Assembly: GCF_900626285.1 (NCBI RefSeq)
Contig: NZ_LR131147.1
Location: 2,477,643-2,541,642, forward strand
Source: Intestinimonas massiliensis (ex Afouda et al. 2020)
GTDB lineage: Bacteria; Bacillota; Clostridia; Oscillospirales; Oscillospiraceae
Direction: 5' to 3'
Length of the DNA stretch: 64,000 nucleotides
The notes beneath the pieces were generated by a model, which was not told the origin of the DNA, did not search any database, and worked only from the letters and a program-made list of their open reading frames with translations. The position numbers were made by a program, and so were the translations under genes. Of this stretch, positions 1 through 8,823 are shown in pieces. The number at the start of each line of letters is the position of its first letter. The first letter of the stretch is position 1.

Positions 1-83
1 GAATGATCAAATGGTATCACCCTGACAAGGCCAGATTGTGGCAGGAGGACACCAAAGGATATATGGGCCTGGGCTTTGACTGA
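1..83 (+). CDS. C-terminal end of a CDS cut by the window edge
   Basis: An open frame runs from the window edge to a TGA at 81-83, giving about 26 residues that end in KGYMGLGFD. It is followed immediately by a perfect rho-independent terminator, which supports it as the true end of a gene. The remaining peptide is too short to assign to a family. Confidence 0.6.
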   Translation, partial: MIKWYHPDKARLWQEDTKGYMGLGFD

Positions 84-90
84 GCCAGAG

Positions 91-120
91 GGCGGCACAG
101 CGTGCTGTGCCGCCCTTTTT
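91..120 (+). terminator. Rho-independent terminator
   Basis: Perfect 10-bp stem (GGCGGCACAG at 91-100, CTGTGCCGCC at 105-114) with a 4-nt loop, followed by CTTTTT. It lies 8 bp behind the stop of the truncated gene. Confidence 0.9.
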
Positions 121-378
121 GAATAAATGGCGCCTGCATCATGCAGATTAAAAATTTCATTTTTTATCTGATGCGAATATTTATATCAAACTATATGAAT
201 AAAAATATAGAATATTTTAGCACTCTAGCGAGAAGAAGTGATAATTTTGGGTATTTTGGAATCGGAAGGATCAAAAAGTGCTTAATCATTCGTGGACACA
301 ACATTGGATATTTGTATTTCTATGAAAGACACATGCAAGAAATGGTGGAGTAACCATCAAATTAGAGGGTTTGGACTC
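121..378. other. AT-rich intergenic stretch without a convincing gene
   Basis: This stretch is much more AT-rich than its surroundings. It holds only a 70-codon open frame (141-353) with no ribosome site and atypical composition. No RNA gene or repeat is recognised in it. Confidence 0.5.
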
Positions 379-407
379 TTGACGGGACGGCCTGTTTGAG
401 ATAAAAT
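379..407 (+). promoter_or_regulatory. Sigma-A promoter of the oligopeptide transporter operon
   Basis: TTGACG (379-384), a 17-bp spacer, then TAAAAT (402-407). The expected start near 413 gives a leader of about 190 nt before the first permease gene. That leader contains a 9-bp hairpin (522-530 with 536-544) with no U-run, so it is not a terminator. Confidence 0.7.
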
Positions 408-603
408 AAACGAACTCTATAAGATGGTGCTTCTTGTCGAGAACCGCCAAGGGTGTTTTGTATCCAGATCGGCTGCCGGGGGCGGCCGGCGGTGAAGGAG
501 AGGAAGCAGCAAAATGCAGTTCGCCGGGAGCAGCTCTCCCGGCGGCTGTGTGTCATAGAAGTACGCAGCGGAAGGTATCGAGAAAGGTATAGGAAGTGAA
601 GAA

Positions 604-1545
604 ATGGCAAAATACATTTTGAAAAGAGTGTTGATGGCAGTGATTACGCTGTTCATTGTCATCTGTCTCACCTTTTTTCTGATGAACGCCGTTCCGGGCA
701 ACCCGTGGCTATCGGAAAAAACCCCCAGCGAAGCCACCATTGCCGCCCTGAACGAAAAGTACGGACTGAATCAGCCGCTGATCGTCCAGCTGGGCAAGTA
801 TCTGGAAAACCTGGCCCATCTGGATTTCGGCACCTCCATCAAGATGCAGAAGGACCGGCCCGTGCTGGAGATCATCCTGAACATGTTCCCCATCTCGGCG
901 GGCATCGGCGCCATCGCCATCCTGTGGGCTATCTTGGTGGGCGTCCCGTTGGGCTGTCTGGCAGCGTATAAGCGAGGCACCTGGGTGGACAGCCTGCTGC
1001 GGGTGATCTGTACGGTGGGTATCTCCATGCCGGGATTTGTGGTGGCGACTATGCTGCTGCATGTATTTACCGGCGGCATAGAGGGACTGAAGTTCTTCCC
1101 CACGATCTTTGACGGCTCACCCAAGAGCTATGTGCTGCCCTGCCTGGCGCTGGGCTTCTACCCCATGTGTTATCTGTCCCGCCAGACCCGGACGGCCATG
1201 CTGGACTCCATCAATCAGGAGTATATCAAGACCGCCCGCGCCAAGGGCCTGAAGAACAAGACCATCATCTTCAAGCACGCCCTGCGCAACGCCCTGATTC
1301 CGGTCATTACCTACCTGGGTCCCCAGATCGCCTTTACCCTGTGCGGCGGCTTCGTGGTGGAGACCGTGTTTACCATCCCCGGCCTGGGCCGCTACTTTGT
1401 CTCGTCCATTTCCAACCGGGACTATCCCCTGATCATGGGTACCACCATCTTCCTGGCGGCCTTTATCATCGCCATGAACCTGATCGTAGACCTGCTGTAC
1501 AAGCTGGTGGATCCGCGCATCAACCTGAGCAAGGGAGGGAACTGA
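604..1545 (+). CDS. Oligopeptide ABC transporter permease, DppB/OppB type
   Basis: A 313-residue membrane protein forming one half of the pore of a peptide importer. The N-terminal segment MAKYILKRVLMAVITL is the usual first helix of OppB/DppB proteins. Residues about 200-220 carry the EAA-loop signature (YIKTARAKGL) that docks on the ATPases, followed by the ALRNALIPVIT segment. Length matches the family (about 310). The ATG at 604 has AGGAAG at a good distance. It is first in an operon of permease, permease, two ATPases and a separately promoted binding protein. Assignment to the family is secure. Whether the substrate is di- or oligopeptide cannot be read from sequence. Confidence 0.93.
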   Translation: MAKYILKRVLMAVITLFIVICLTFFLMNAVPGNPWLSEKTPSEATIAALNEKYGLNQPLIVQLGKYLENLAHLDFGTSIKMQKDRPVLEIILNMFPISAGIGAIAILWAILVGVPLGCLAAYKRGTWVDSLLRVICTVGISMPGFVVATMLLHVFTGGIEGLKFFPTIFDGSPKSYVLPCLALGFYPMCYLSRQTRTAMLDSINQEYIKTARAKGLKNKTIIFKHALRNALIPVITYLGPQIAFTLCGGFVVETVFTIPGLGRYFVSSISNRDYPLIMGTTIFLAAFIIAMNLIVDLLYKLVDPRINLSKGGN

Positions 1546-1546
1546 G

Positions 1547-2890
1547 TTGGCAGAGAAGAAGCATAAAAAAGTACTCGGCTCCCTTCAGCCGGACATTGAT
1601 GACATCCTGAGCTGGAACGACCTGCCGGAGAACGCCTTTGAGCCGGCCAGCGCTCAGGAGAAGGAGAGCTTTATCCAGGACCGCAAGAGCGTGTCCTATT
1701 GGAAGGACGCCTGGCGGCGTCTGCGCCGCAACAAGGTGGCCATGGTGGCCATGATCATCGTGATCCTCATCGGCCTGTTTGCCTTTATAGGCCCCATGAT
1801 CGTGCCCTACACCTATGACCAGGTGATCAGCGGCGCCAACAACATCCACCCCTGGCACTACTCCCTGGAGGACCAGGCCCGCATCAATGAGTATATGGAG
1901 GAGCACAACGGCTCCTCCAACCTGTCGCCTGAGGAGGCGGTGGAGCAGGCCCGTGCCGAGGCCGCCGAGCAGGGCGAGACCCTCTCCGCCGTGGAGGAGG
2001 CCAAGATCCGTGCCACCGCCAAGGCCAACCAGGGCAAGAGTGAAGAGCATGTCACCGAGAAAGAGGCAGCCAAGGCTCTTGGCATCAAGACCAAGCCTTT
2101 TGGCTATACTGATGAGGAGCTGCAGCGCATGGCGGACGGCGAATTCGTGTTCCCCCATGTGTTCGGCTGTGATACTCAGGGCCGTGACATCATGGTGCGT
2201 ACCATGATCGGCGCCCGGGTGTCCATGATCGTCGGCATCTGCTGCGCCATCATCGTGCTGGTCATCGGTGCCCTGTACGGCTCCATCTCCGGCTACTGCG
2301 GCGGCAAGGTGGACGCGGTCATGCAGCGTATCGTGGAGATCATCTACACCATCCCCGAAGTGCTGGTGATCCTGCTGCTGGGCTCCACCCTGAAGCCCAT
2401 CTTTGAGGAATTCCAGAACTCCGGCGACGGACCCCTTCAGAAGCTGGTGACCCTGCTGGGCGCCAACCTGATCTCCATCTTCATCGCCTTTGGTCTGCTG
2501 TACTGGGTGACCATGTCCCGCCTGATCCGGGGCCAGATCCTCCAGCTGAAGCAGCAGGAGTACGTCACCGCCGCCCGGGCTCTGGGCGCCGAGGGCGGGC
2601 GCATCATCCGGCGCCACCTGCTGCCCAACTGCATCGGCCAGATCGTGACCACCACCTTCCTGCAGATCCCGTCCGCTATCTTTACCGAATCTTTCCTGTC
2701 CTTCCTGGGCATGGGCGTTTCCGCCCCCATGACCAGCCTGGGCTCCATGTGCTCCGACGCCCTGGGCGGCCTGAGCACCTATCCCTATCGTTTGTTTATC
2801 CCCGCCGCCATCCTGAGCCTGATGATCCTGTGCCTGAACCTGTTTGGTGACGGCCTGCGGGACGCTCTGGATCCCCGGCTGAAGAAGTAA
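1547..2890 (+). CDS. Oligopeptide ABC transporter permease, DppC/OppC type, with a large insertion
   Basis: The second pore subunit of the peptide importer. The start is a TTG at 1547 placed 8 bp behind GGGAGGG, one base after the stop of the first permease. It has 447 residues where OppC proteins usually have about 300. The excess lies between the first membrane helix (about residues 65-85) and the core. Residues about 110-200 form an Ala/Glu/Lys-rich, probably helical or coiled segment (EEAVEQARAEAAEQGETL, EEHVTEKEAAKAL) expected to face outwards. The core keeps the OppC marker FGCDTQGRDIMVR, the EAA loop (EYVTAARALGAEGGRIIRRH) and the C-terminal DPRLKK. The insert may contact the binding lipoprotein or the wall, which is inference. 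Confidence 0.92.
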   Translation: MAEKKHKKVLGSLQPDIDDILSWNDLPENAFEPASAQEKESFIQDRKSVSYWKDAWRRLRRNKVAMVAMIIVILIGLFAFIGPMIVPYTYDQVISGANNIHPWHYSLEDQARINEYMEEHNGSSNLSPEEAVEQARAEAAEQGETLSAVEEAKIRATAKANQGKSEEHVTEKEAAKALGIKTKPFGYTDEELQRMADGEFVFPHVFGCDTQGRDIMVRTMIGARVSMIVGICCAIIVLVIGALYGSISGYCGGKVDAVMQRIVEIIYTIPEVLVILLLGSTLKPIFEEFQNSGDGPLQKLVTLLGANLISIFIAFGLLYWVTMSRLIRGQILQLKQQEYVTAARALGAEGGRIIRRHLLPNCIGQIVTTTFLQIPSAIFTESFLSFLGMGVSAPMTSLGSMCSDALGGLSTYPYRLFIPAAILSLMILCLNLFGDGLRDALDPRLKK

Positions 2891-2906
2891 GAAAGGAGGA
2901 GACAAC

Positions 2907-3968
2907 ATGGAACAGAACGAAAAGAGCGGCAAGCTGCTGGAAGTGAAGGATCTCCACGTCTCCTTCTTCACCCCCGCCGGCGAGGTCAAGGCGGTGGGCG
3001 GCATCAGCTATGACCTGGACTACGGCGAGGTTATGGGCATTGTGGGCGAATCCGGCTCCGGCAAGAGCGTGGAGGCCTACTCCATCATCGGCCTGCTCCA
3101 GTCCCCCGGCAAGGTCATCGGCGGGTCCATCACCCTGGAGGGGGAGGATGTGCTGGCCAAGAGCAAGGAAGAGATGATCGCCCTGCGTGGCTCCAAAGTG
3201 GCCATGATCTTCCAGAACCCCATGACCTGTCTGAACCCGGTGTACACCATCGGCAACCAGCTGATTGAGGCCCTGAAGGCCCACGACAAGAAGGTCCCCA
3301 AAGAGGAGGCCGCCAAGCGGGCCATGGAGATGCTGGAGCTGGTGGGCATCAACAACGTGGAAAAGCGGATGAAGCAGTACCCCCATGAGCTGTCCGGCGG
3401 CATGCGTCAGCGTGTCATGATCGCCATGGGCCTGATCTGCCATCCCCAGCTGCTGATCGCCGACGAGCCCACCACGGCTCTGGACGTGACCATCCAGGCT
3501 CAGATCCTGGAGCTGATGAAGGATCTGCAGAAAAAGACCCATATGGGCATCATCTTCATCACCCACAACCTGGGCGTGGTGGCCGAGATCTGCGACAAGG
3601 TCTCCGTCATGTACGCAGGCAAGATGGTGGAGCAGGGCCCGGTGGACGACATTTTCTACAAGCCCGGTCACCCCTACACCATGGGCCTGCTGCGGTCCAT
3701 GCCCCGTGTGGATGCCGAGAGCTATGAGCGCCTGATCCCCATCGAGGGCACCCCCGTGGATATGCTCAATCCCCCCGAGGGCTGCCCCTTTGCCCCCCGG
3801 TGCGAATATGCCATGAAGATCTGCCTGCAGAAGATGCCCCCCTATGTGGAGCTGGGCGACAACCACCGCTCCGCCTGCTGGCTGCGGGTGCAGGAGCAGC
3901 TGGAGCGGGAGAAGGCCGGCAAGCCTGCGGGCGAGACCGAGGAGAAGGAGGCGGGCGGCCGTGAGTGA
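2907..3968 (+). CDS. Oligopeptide ABC transporter ATPase, DppD/OppD type
   Basis: A 353-residue cytoplasmic ATPase that powers the peptide importer. Walker A is GESGSGKS (about residues 46-53), the signature is ELSGGMRQR, and Walker B is LLIADEPTTALD. The C-terminal oligopeptide-transporter domain (CPFAPRC with nearby Cys residues) that often binds an Fe-S cluster in this family is present. The ATG at 2907 follows AAAGGAGGAGA. Its last 8 bases overlap the next ATPase gene, implying translational coupling. Confidence 0.94.
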   Translation: MEQNEKSGKLLEVKDLHVSFFTPAGEVKAVGGISYDLDYGEVMGIVGESGSGKSVEAYSIIGLLQSPGKVIGGSITLEGEDVLAKSKEEMIALRGSKVAMIFQNPMTCLNPVYTIGNQLIEALKAHDKKVPKEEAAKRAMEMLELVGINNVEKRMKQYPHELSGGMRQRVMIAMGLICHPQLLIADEPTTALDVTIQAQILELMKDLQKKTHMGIIFITHNLGVVAEICDKVSVMYAGKMVEQGPVDDIFYKPGHPYTMGLLRSMPRVDAESYERLIPIEGTPVDMLNPPEGCPFAPRCEYAMKICLQKMPPYVELGDNHRSACWLRVQEQLEREKAGKPAGETEEKEAGGRE

Positions 3969-5031
3969 GAAAAACGATATCCTGGTTCAGGTGGACCACC
4001 TGACCAAGTACTTTGGTGTCAAGGGCATCAAGGGTCCCGGCGTCCAGGCCGTGGAGGACGTGTCCCTGTTCATCAAGCGGGGCGAGACCCTGGGCCTGGT
4101 GGGTGAGTCGGGCTGCGGCAAGACCACCCTGGGCCGCACCATTCTCCAGCTGCACGAGCCCACATCCGGCCGGATCATCTACGACGGCCAGACCATCTAC
4201 CAGCATGAGTATCCCTTTGAATGCAAGACCATGACGGTGAAGGGCAAGGACGGCTCCGTCCATGAGGAGCGCGTTCTGGTGAAGAAGGCGGTGCCCAAGG
4301 CGAAAACAGTGAACATGCTGCCCTATCGCCGGAAGATGCAGATCATCTTCCAGGATCCCTCCGCCTCTCTGGATCCCCGTATGACGGTAGGCGAGATCAT
4401 CGGCGAGGCGCTGGATATCCACAAGCTGTGCCCCGGCAAGCAGGAGCGGGCCGACCGCATCAAGGAACTGCTGAGCATGGTGGGCCTGAATACCGAGCAC
4501 GCCAACCGCTACCCTCACGAGTTTTCCGGCGGCCAGCAGCAGCGCGTGGGCATTGCCCGCGCCCTGGCGGTGCGCCCCGAGTTCATCGTGTGTGACGAGC
4601 CCATCTCCGCCCTGGATGTGTCCATTCAGTCCCAGGTGGTGAACATGCTGGAGGATATGCAGCAGGATCTGGGCCTGACCTACCTGTTCATTGCCCACGA
4701 CCTGTCCGTGGTGCGGCACATTTCCAACCGCATCGGCGTCATGTACCTGGGCACCCTGGTGGAGCTGGCCGAGAGCTATGAGCTGAACAAGCACCCCATC
4801 CACCCCTATACCAAGACCCTGCTGTCCGCCGTGCCGGTGCCCGATCCCCAGGTGAGCCGTTCCCGCCAGCGCATCGTGCTCCAGGGCGACATCCCCTCTC
4901 CCATGAATCCGCCTTCCGGCTGCCGCTTCCACACCCGCTGCCCCTACGCCACCGAGAAGTGCAAGGAAGCGGTGCCTCAGCTGAAGGAGCATTCTCCCGG
5001 CCACTGGGCTGCCTGCCATCTGCTGGGGTAA
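3961..5031 (+). CDS. Oligopeptide ABC transporter ATPase, DppF/OppF type
   Basis: The second ATPase of the importer, 356 residues. I choose the GTG at 3961 because AAGGAGG (3945-3951) lies 9 bp upstream and the protein then begins VSEKNDILVQVDHLTKYF. The open frame extends 39 codons further upstream, but that part is Arg-rich shadow sequence of the preceding gene. Walker A is GESGCGKTT, the signature is EFSGGQQQR, and Walker B is FIVCDEPISALD. The C-terminal oligopeptide domain has GCRFHTRCPYA. An insertion at about residues 85-125 after the Walker A region is common in this subfamily. Confidence 0.93.
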   Translation: MSEKNDILVQVDHLTKYFGVKGIKGPGVQAVEDVSLFIKRGETLGLVGESGCGKTTLGRTILQLHEPTSGRIIYDGQTIYQHEYPFECKTMTVKGKDGSVHEERVLVKKAVPKAKTVNMLPYRRKMQIIFQDPSASLDPRMTVGEIIGEALDIHKLCPGKQERADRIKELLSMVGLNTEHANRYPHEFSGGQQQRVGIARALAVRPEFIVCDEPISALDVSIQSQVVNMLEDMQQDLGLTYLFIAHDLSVVRHISNRIGVMYLGTLVELAESYELNKHPIHPYTKTLLSAVPVPDPQVSRSRQRIVLQGDIPSPMNPPSGCRFHTRCPYATEKCKEAVPQLKEHSPGHWAACHLLG

Positions 5032-5077
5032 GCGACGGGGAGCATAGGGAAAGATTTAACAGATTTGCAATATATTC

Positions 5078-5107
5078 TTTACAGTCTTGCAATAATTGTG
5101 GTATAAT
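5078..5107 (+). promoter_or_regulatory. Promoter of the peptide-binding lipoprotein gene
   Basis: TTTACA (5078-5083), an 18-bp spacer and TATAAT (5102-5107), with TG one base upstream as an extended -10. The binding protein therefore has its own strong promoter in addition to read-through from the permease operon. Confidence 0.75.
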
Positions 5108-5121
5108 ACCCCATAATTCGT

Positions 5122-5162
5122 AAAAGGCCATGGCCTTTTCGGCGTCCGTGTAACGGACGCCG
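5122..5162 (+). promoter_or_regulatory. Two tight inverted repeats in the oppA-type leader
   Basis: An 18-bp perfect palindrome (5122-5139, arms AAAAGGCCA/TGGCCTTTT) abuts a second hairpin (CGGCGTCCGT 5140-5149, loop GTA, ACGGACGCCG 5153-5162). Both lie just downstream of the promoter. The palindrome could be an operator, and the hairpin may stabilise the mRNA or act in regulation. Confidence 0.45.
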
Positions 5163-5233
5163 AGGGAATTTCCCTACTTGTGTATCACGCCGACAGGCGA
5201 AAGGATACAAAATTGAAAGATGGAGGTCCAAAT

Positions 5234-6952
5234 ATGAAAAAGAGAAAGCTCCTGTCTCTGCTTCTGTCCGGGGCCATGGTGGCCGGTCTGCTGGCCGGCT
5301 GCGGCAACGGTACGCAGAATGCAGATTCCTCGCCCAGCGCCGAGGAGACCGGAAGTACTTCCGGTGACGCCTTTGAGCTGACTGTCAACATCGCTTCCGA
5401 GCCCCAGACCATCGACCCCGCTCTGAACAGCGCGGTGGACGGCGCCATCATGATCAGCCACATGTTTGAGGGTCTGATGCGCTGGAATGACAGCGGCGCT
5501 GAGACCACCGGCTCCGACGGTACCTGCAACAACGCTGAGCTGGGCTACGGCCAGGCCGAGAGCTACGACAAGGACACCAACGCCGACGGCACCGTCACCT
5601 ACACCTTCCACCTGCGGGACGGCATCAAGTGGTCCGACGGCAAGGACGTGACCGCTCAGGACTTCGTGTTCTCCTGGCAGCGTCTGGTCACTCCTGAGAC
5701 CGCCGCCGACTACAACTACATGATCGACTGCGTGGTGAACGCCAACGAGATCATGGCCGGCGAGAAGGATCCCAGCGAGCTGGCTGTTTCCGCTCCCGAC
5801 GACAAGACCTTCGTGGTCACCATCACCTCCGACCTGCCCTACTTCACTGAGATTTGCGCCTTCCCCGCCACCTTCCCCGTGCGCCAGGACATCGTGAGCA
5901 ACGACCAGTGGACCTACAGCCCCGACACCTACATCTCCAACGGCGCTTACAAGATGACCAGCCGCGTGACCAACTCCGAGATCGTCATGGAGCCCAACGA
6001 GTACTACTACAATGTGGATTCCCTGGGTCCCCAGAAGATCACCTTCAAGCTGATGGACGATGCCAACGCCATGCTGTCCGGCTTTAACTCCGGCGAGCTG
6101 GACTTCATCGAGACCATGCCCACCGACGAGGTGGCCGGCCTGCTGGCTTCCGGCGATCTGAAGATCGTGGACTACATCGGCACCTACTATGTGTGCTTCC
6201 AGACCCAGAAGGCTCCCTTTGACAATCCTCTGGTCCGTGAGGCCTTCACTCTGGCCGTTGACCGCACCTATATCGTGCAGCAGATCACCCAGACCGGTCA
6301 GGTCGAGGCTGGCGGCTTCGTGCCCGCCGGCGTGTACGATGCCGAAGGCGCCACCGGCGACGACTTCCGTACCGTGGGCGGCGACTATTACAAGCCCACC
6401 GACGCTGACTACGAGGCCAACTGTGAGCGCGCCCGTGAGCTGCTGGCCGAGGCCGGCTATCCCGACGGCAAGGACTTCCCCGTTGTCACCTATCTGTACA
6501 ACACCGACGACAGCCACAAGGCCGTTGCCGAGGCTCTGCAGAACATGTGGCAGACCGTGCTGGGCGTGACCGTGCAGCTGGACAACCAGGAGTGGGCCAC
6601 CTTCCTGCAGACCCGTAAGGACGGCGATTACTCCATCGCCCGTAACGGCTGGATCGCCGACTACAACGATCCCATGTCCTTCCTGGATATGTGGCTGACC
6701 GGCGGCGGCAACAACGACGCTCAGTACGCCAACCCCGAGTACGACAACCTGATCCAGCAGGCCAAGGCCGCTACCGATCCTGCTGAGCGCATGAGCCTGA
6801 TGCACCAGGCCGAGGATCTGATTATCGGTCAGGACTACGCTCTGTGCCCCCTGTACTTCTACACCCAGAAGTACATGCTGGCCGACGGTATTCAGGGTAT
6901 GTACTACACCCCCCTGGGCTACTTCTTCTTCGACCACTGCACCCAGGGCTGA
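5234..6952 (+). CDS. Oligopeptide-binding lipoprotein, SBP family 5
   Basis: A 572-residue extracellular solute-binding protein that delivers peptides to the adjacent permease. The start at 5234 (MKKRKLLSLLLSG) is preceded by GGAGG at 5222-5226. The longer frame from 5180 lacks a ribosome site and would bury the signal peptide. The signal peptide ends in a lipobox (LLAGC), so the mature protein is a lipoprotein. Family-5 features include FELTVNIASEPQTIDPALNS, the ITFKLMDDANAMLSGFNSGE region and the REAFTLAVDRTYIV helix. Unlike its ATPase partners it has an independent promoter and terminator, giving the usual excess of binding protein over membrane parts. Confidence 0.94.
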   Translation: MKKRKLLSLLLSGAMVAGLLAGCGNGTQNADSSPSAEETGSTSGDAFELTVNIASEPQTIDPALNSAVDGAIMISHMFEGLMRWNDSGAETTGSDGTCNNAELGYGQAESYDKDTNADGTVTYTFHLRDGIKWSDGKDVTAQDFVFSWQRLVTPETAADYNYMIDCVVNANEIMAGEKDPSELAVSAPDDKTFVVTITSDLPYFTEICAFPATFPVRQDIVSNDQWTYSPDTYISNGAYKMTSRVTNSEIVMEPNEYYYNVDSLGPQKITFKLMDDANAMLSGFNSGELDFIETMPTDEVAGLLASGDLKIVDYIGTYYVCFQTQKAPFDNPLVREAFTLAVDRTYIVQQITQTGQVEAGGFVPAGVYDAEGATGDDFRTVGGDYYKPTDADYEANCERARELLAEAGYPDGKDFPVVTYLYNTDDSHKAVAEALQNMWQTVLGVTVQLDNQEWATFLQTRKDGDYSIARNGWIADYNDPMSFLDMWLTGGGNNDAQYANPEYDNLIQQAKAATDPAERMSLMHQAEDLIIGQDYALCPLYFYTQKYMLADGIQGMYYTPLGYFFFDHCTQG

Positions 6953-6964
6953 TTTCAGCCACCC

Positions 6965-6997
6965 AAAAGGGCGGAGCCAACCGGCTCCGCCCTTTTT
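6965..6997 (+). terminator. Rho-independent terminator
   Basis: GGGCGGAGCC (6969-6978), loop AACC, GGCTCCGCCC (6983-6992), then TTTTT. It ends the peptide-binding protein transcript. Confidence 0.92.
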
Positions 6998-7067
6998 GTG
7001 CCCGCTTTTATCAGAGAACGGGGAAAAACCATATGGTTTTTTGTGTGCTTTGACGGATGAATAAATA

Positions 7068-7095
7068 TTGCATTTTATTGAATACCGTGTATAAT
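7068..7095 (+). promoter_or_regulatory. Promoter of the amino-acid ABC transporter
   Basis: TTGCAT (7068-7073), a 16-bp spacer and TATAAT (7090-7095), placed about 55 bp ahead of the binding-protein start. Confidence 0.65.
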
Positions 7096-7152
7096 AGGAC
7101 ATAACCAATAAGGAAACCCAAAGAGGTTAGAATGAATAGGAGAGAATACAAA

Positions 7153-8022
7153 ATGAAGCACCTGAAGAAGCTGGCCCTTCTGGGCCTGACCGCCGCCATG
7201 TCTCTGAGCCTGCTGGCCGGCTGCGGCGGCACCACCGGCAATGCCGAGACTCCCAACACTGACAGCAGCGCTCCCGTGACCGAGAGCCAGGCTCCCGCTG
7301 ATGAGACCACCCCCGCCGGTGACTTTACCACCGTAGAGGCCGGCAAGCTGCACATGTCCACCAACGCCGCCTTCCCTCCCTATGAGATGATCAAGGACGA
7401 CGGCACCTTCGAGGGCATCGACGTGGAAGTGGCCCAGGCCATCGCCGACAAGCTGGGCCTGGAGCTGGTTGTGGACGACATGGACTTTGACGCCGCTCTG
7501 CTGGCCGCTCAGAATGGCCAGAGCGACATGGTCATGGCTGGTGTTACTGTCACTGACGAGCGTAAGGCTGTTATGGACTTCTCCGAGAGCTATGCCACCG
7601 GCGTGCAGGTGGTCATCGTGAAGGAGGATTCCCCCATCCAGACTGTGGACGATCTGGCCAACGCTGACATGATCGGCTGCCAGGAGGCCACCACCGGCTA
7701 CATCTACTGCTCCGACACCCCCGAGAACGGCGGCTATGGTGAGGATCACGTCACCGCCTATGCCTCCGGCGCTCTGGCTGTCCAGGCTCTGGTCAACGGC
7801 CAGGTGGACGCTGTGGTTATCGACAACGCTCCCGCTCAGGAGTTTGTGGCTGCCAACCCCGGCCTGAAGATCCTGGACACCGAGTTCGCTGTTGAGGACT
7901 ACGCCATCGGTGTGAAGAAGGGCAACACCGCTCTGCTGGACGCCATCAACGGCGCTCTGACTGAGCTGATCGACAACGGTACCGTTCAGTCCATCGTGGA
8001 CAAGTACATCACCGCTGACTGA
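7153..8022 (+). CDS. Amino-acid-binding lipoprotein, SBP family 3
   Basis: A 289-residue binding protein of a polar amino-acid importer. The ATG at 7153 (MKHLKKLALLGL) has AGGAGA 9 bp upstream; the upstream in-frame ATG at 7132 would hide the signal peptide. The lipobox is LLAGC. Family-3 hallmarks are present: FPPYEMIKDDGTFEGIDVEVAQAI near the mature N-terminus, DMVMAGVTVTDERKAVMDFS for substrate-binding loops, and GQVDAVVIDN. It heads an operon with a permease and an ATPase. The exact amino acid cannot be deduced. Confidence 0.92.
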   Translation: MKHLKKLALLGLTAAMSLSLLAGCGGTTGNAETPNTDSSAPVTESQAPADETTPAGDFTTVEAGKLHMSTNAAFPPYEMIKDDGTFEGIDVEVAQAIADKLGLELVVDDMDFDAALLAAQNGQSDMVMAGVTVTDERKAVMDFSESYATGVQVVIVKEDSPIQTVDDLANADMIGCQEATTGYIYCSDTPENGGYGEDHVTAYASGALAVQALVNGQVDAVVIDNAPAQEFVAANPGLKILDTEFAVEDYAIGVKKGNTALLDAINGALTELIDNGTVQSIVDKYITAD

Positions 8023-8047
8023 TCTCAATTTGGTTGTAAGACATAGG

Positions 8048-8076
8048 AAAGGGCGGCCCCGATCAGGCCGCCCTTT
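8048..8076 (+). terminator. Weak terminator or mRNA-stabilising hairpin
   Basis: GGGCGGCC (8051-8058) pairs with GGCCGCCC (8066-8073), followed by only TTT. It lies between the binding protein and the permease. It probably lets some transcription through and gives a high ratio of binding protein to permease. Confidence 0.6.
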
Positions 8077-8103
8077 CCGTCCGTGTCAGAAAGGAGGTAA
8101 CCC

Positions 8104-8823
8104 ATGCAGGAATTTTGGATGGACATTGTCCAAAAATTCAACCTGGCTTTTGTGACAGGGGACCGCTGGAAGCTCTATCTCCAGGGCCTGGGTGTCACCC
8201 TGCAGCTCACCGTTTTCGCCCTGATCATCGGCATCGTTCTGGGCGTGGTGGTGGCCGTCATCCGTGCGGCCCACGACCAGCAGCGGCCGGGCCGCCGGAA
8301 CTTCGGGCTGGGCATATTGAATGTTATCTGCAAGATCTATATCACCGTGATCCGGGGCACCCCCATGATGGTGCAGCTGCTGATCTGGGGCTTTGTCATC
8401 TTCAAGACCAGCCGGGATCACACCATGGTGGGTATCATCGGCCTGGGCATCAATTCGGGCGCCTACGTGGCGGAGATCGTCCGGGGCGGCCTGATGAGCG
8501 TGGACGTGGGACAGATGGAGGCCGGCCGCTCCCTGGGCCTGAACTATCTGGATACCATGCGCTTTATCATCATTCCCCAGGCATTCAAAAACATTCTGCC
8601 TGCCCTGGGCAACGAGTTCATCACTCTGTTCAAGGACACCTCTCTGGTCTCCGCCATCGGCGGCACCGAGCTGGTGTACTACTCCGGAGCGGTGGGCGCC
8701 AAGACCTATGAATACATGTTCCCCTATCTGGGCATTGCCGTCATGTACCTGGTGTGCGTGATGATCCTCACCTGGCTGCTGGGGATTCTGGAAAGGAGGC
8801 TGCGTCAAAGTGATAGACGTTAA
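8104..8823 (+). CDS. Amino-acid ABC transporter permease, HisM/GlnP type
   Basis: A 239-residue integral membrane protein with the His/Glu/Gln/Arg permease fold. The motif VIRGTPMMVQLL follows the first helices and the EAA loop is QMEAGRSLGLNYLDTMRFIIIPQAFK. AAAGGAGGTAA lies ahead of the ATG. The protein presumably works as a homodimer, since only one permease gene is present. The last 14 bases overlap the ATPase gene. Confidence 0.93.
   Translation: MQEFWMDIVQKFNLAFVTGDRWKLYLQGLGVTLQLTVFALIIGIVLGVVVAVIRAAHDQQRPGRRNFGLGILNVICKIYITVIRGTPMMVQLLIWGFVIFKTSRDHTMVGIIGLGINSGAYVAEIVRGGLMSVDVGQMEAGRSLGLNYLDTMRFIIIPQAFKNILPALGNEFITLFKDTSLVSAIGGTELVYYSGAVGAKTYEYMFPYLGIAVMYLVCVMILTWLLGILERRLRQSDRR

Noticed and set aside
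141..353. 70-codon open frame in the AT-rich gap
   Set aside because: No ribosome site, no recognisable motif, and a composition expected for chance frames in AT-rich DNA.
1520..3004. 494-codon open frame on the minus strand across the permease genes
   Set aside because: It is antisense to two clear permease genes, has low-complexity His/Gly/Gln-rich translation and no ribosome site. High GC makes such shadows common here.
3844..3960. N-terminal extension of the DppF-type ATPase
   Set aside because: The extra residues are Arg/Ala-rich shadow sequence of the previous gene; the GTG at 3961 has an ideal ribosome site.
5174..8028. Long minus-strand frames (644 and 317 codons) across the binding-protein genes
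   Set aside because: They mirror well-supported lipoprotein genes, with Val/Gly/His-rich nonsense translations.
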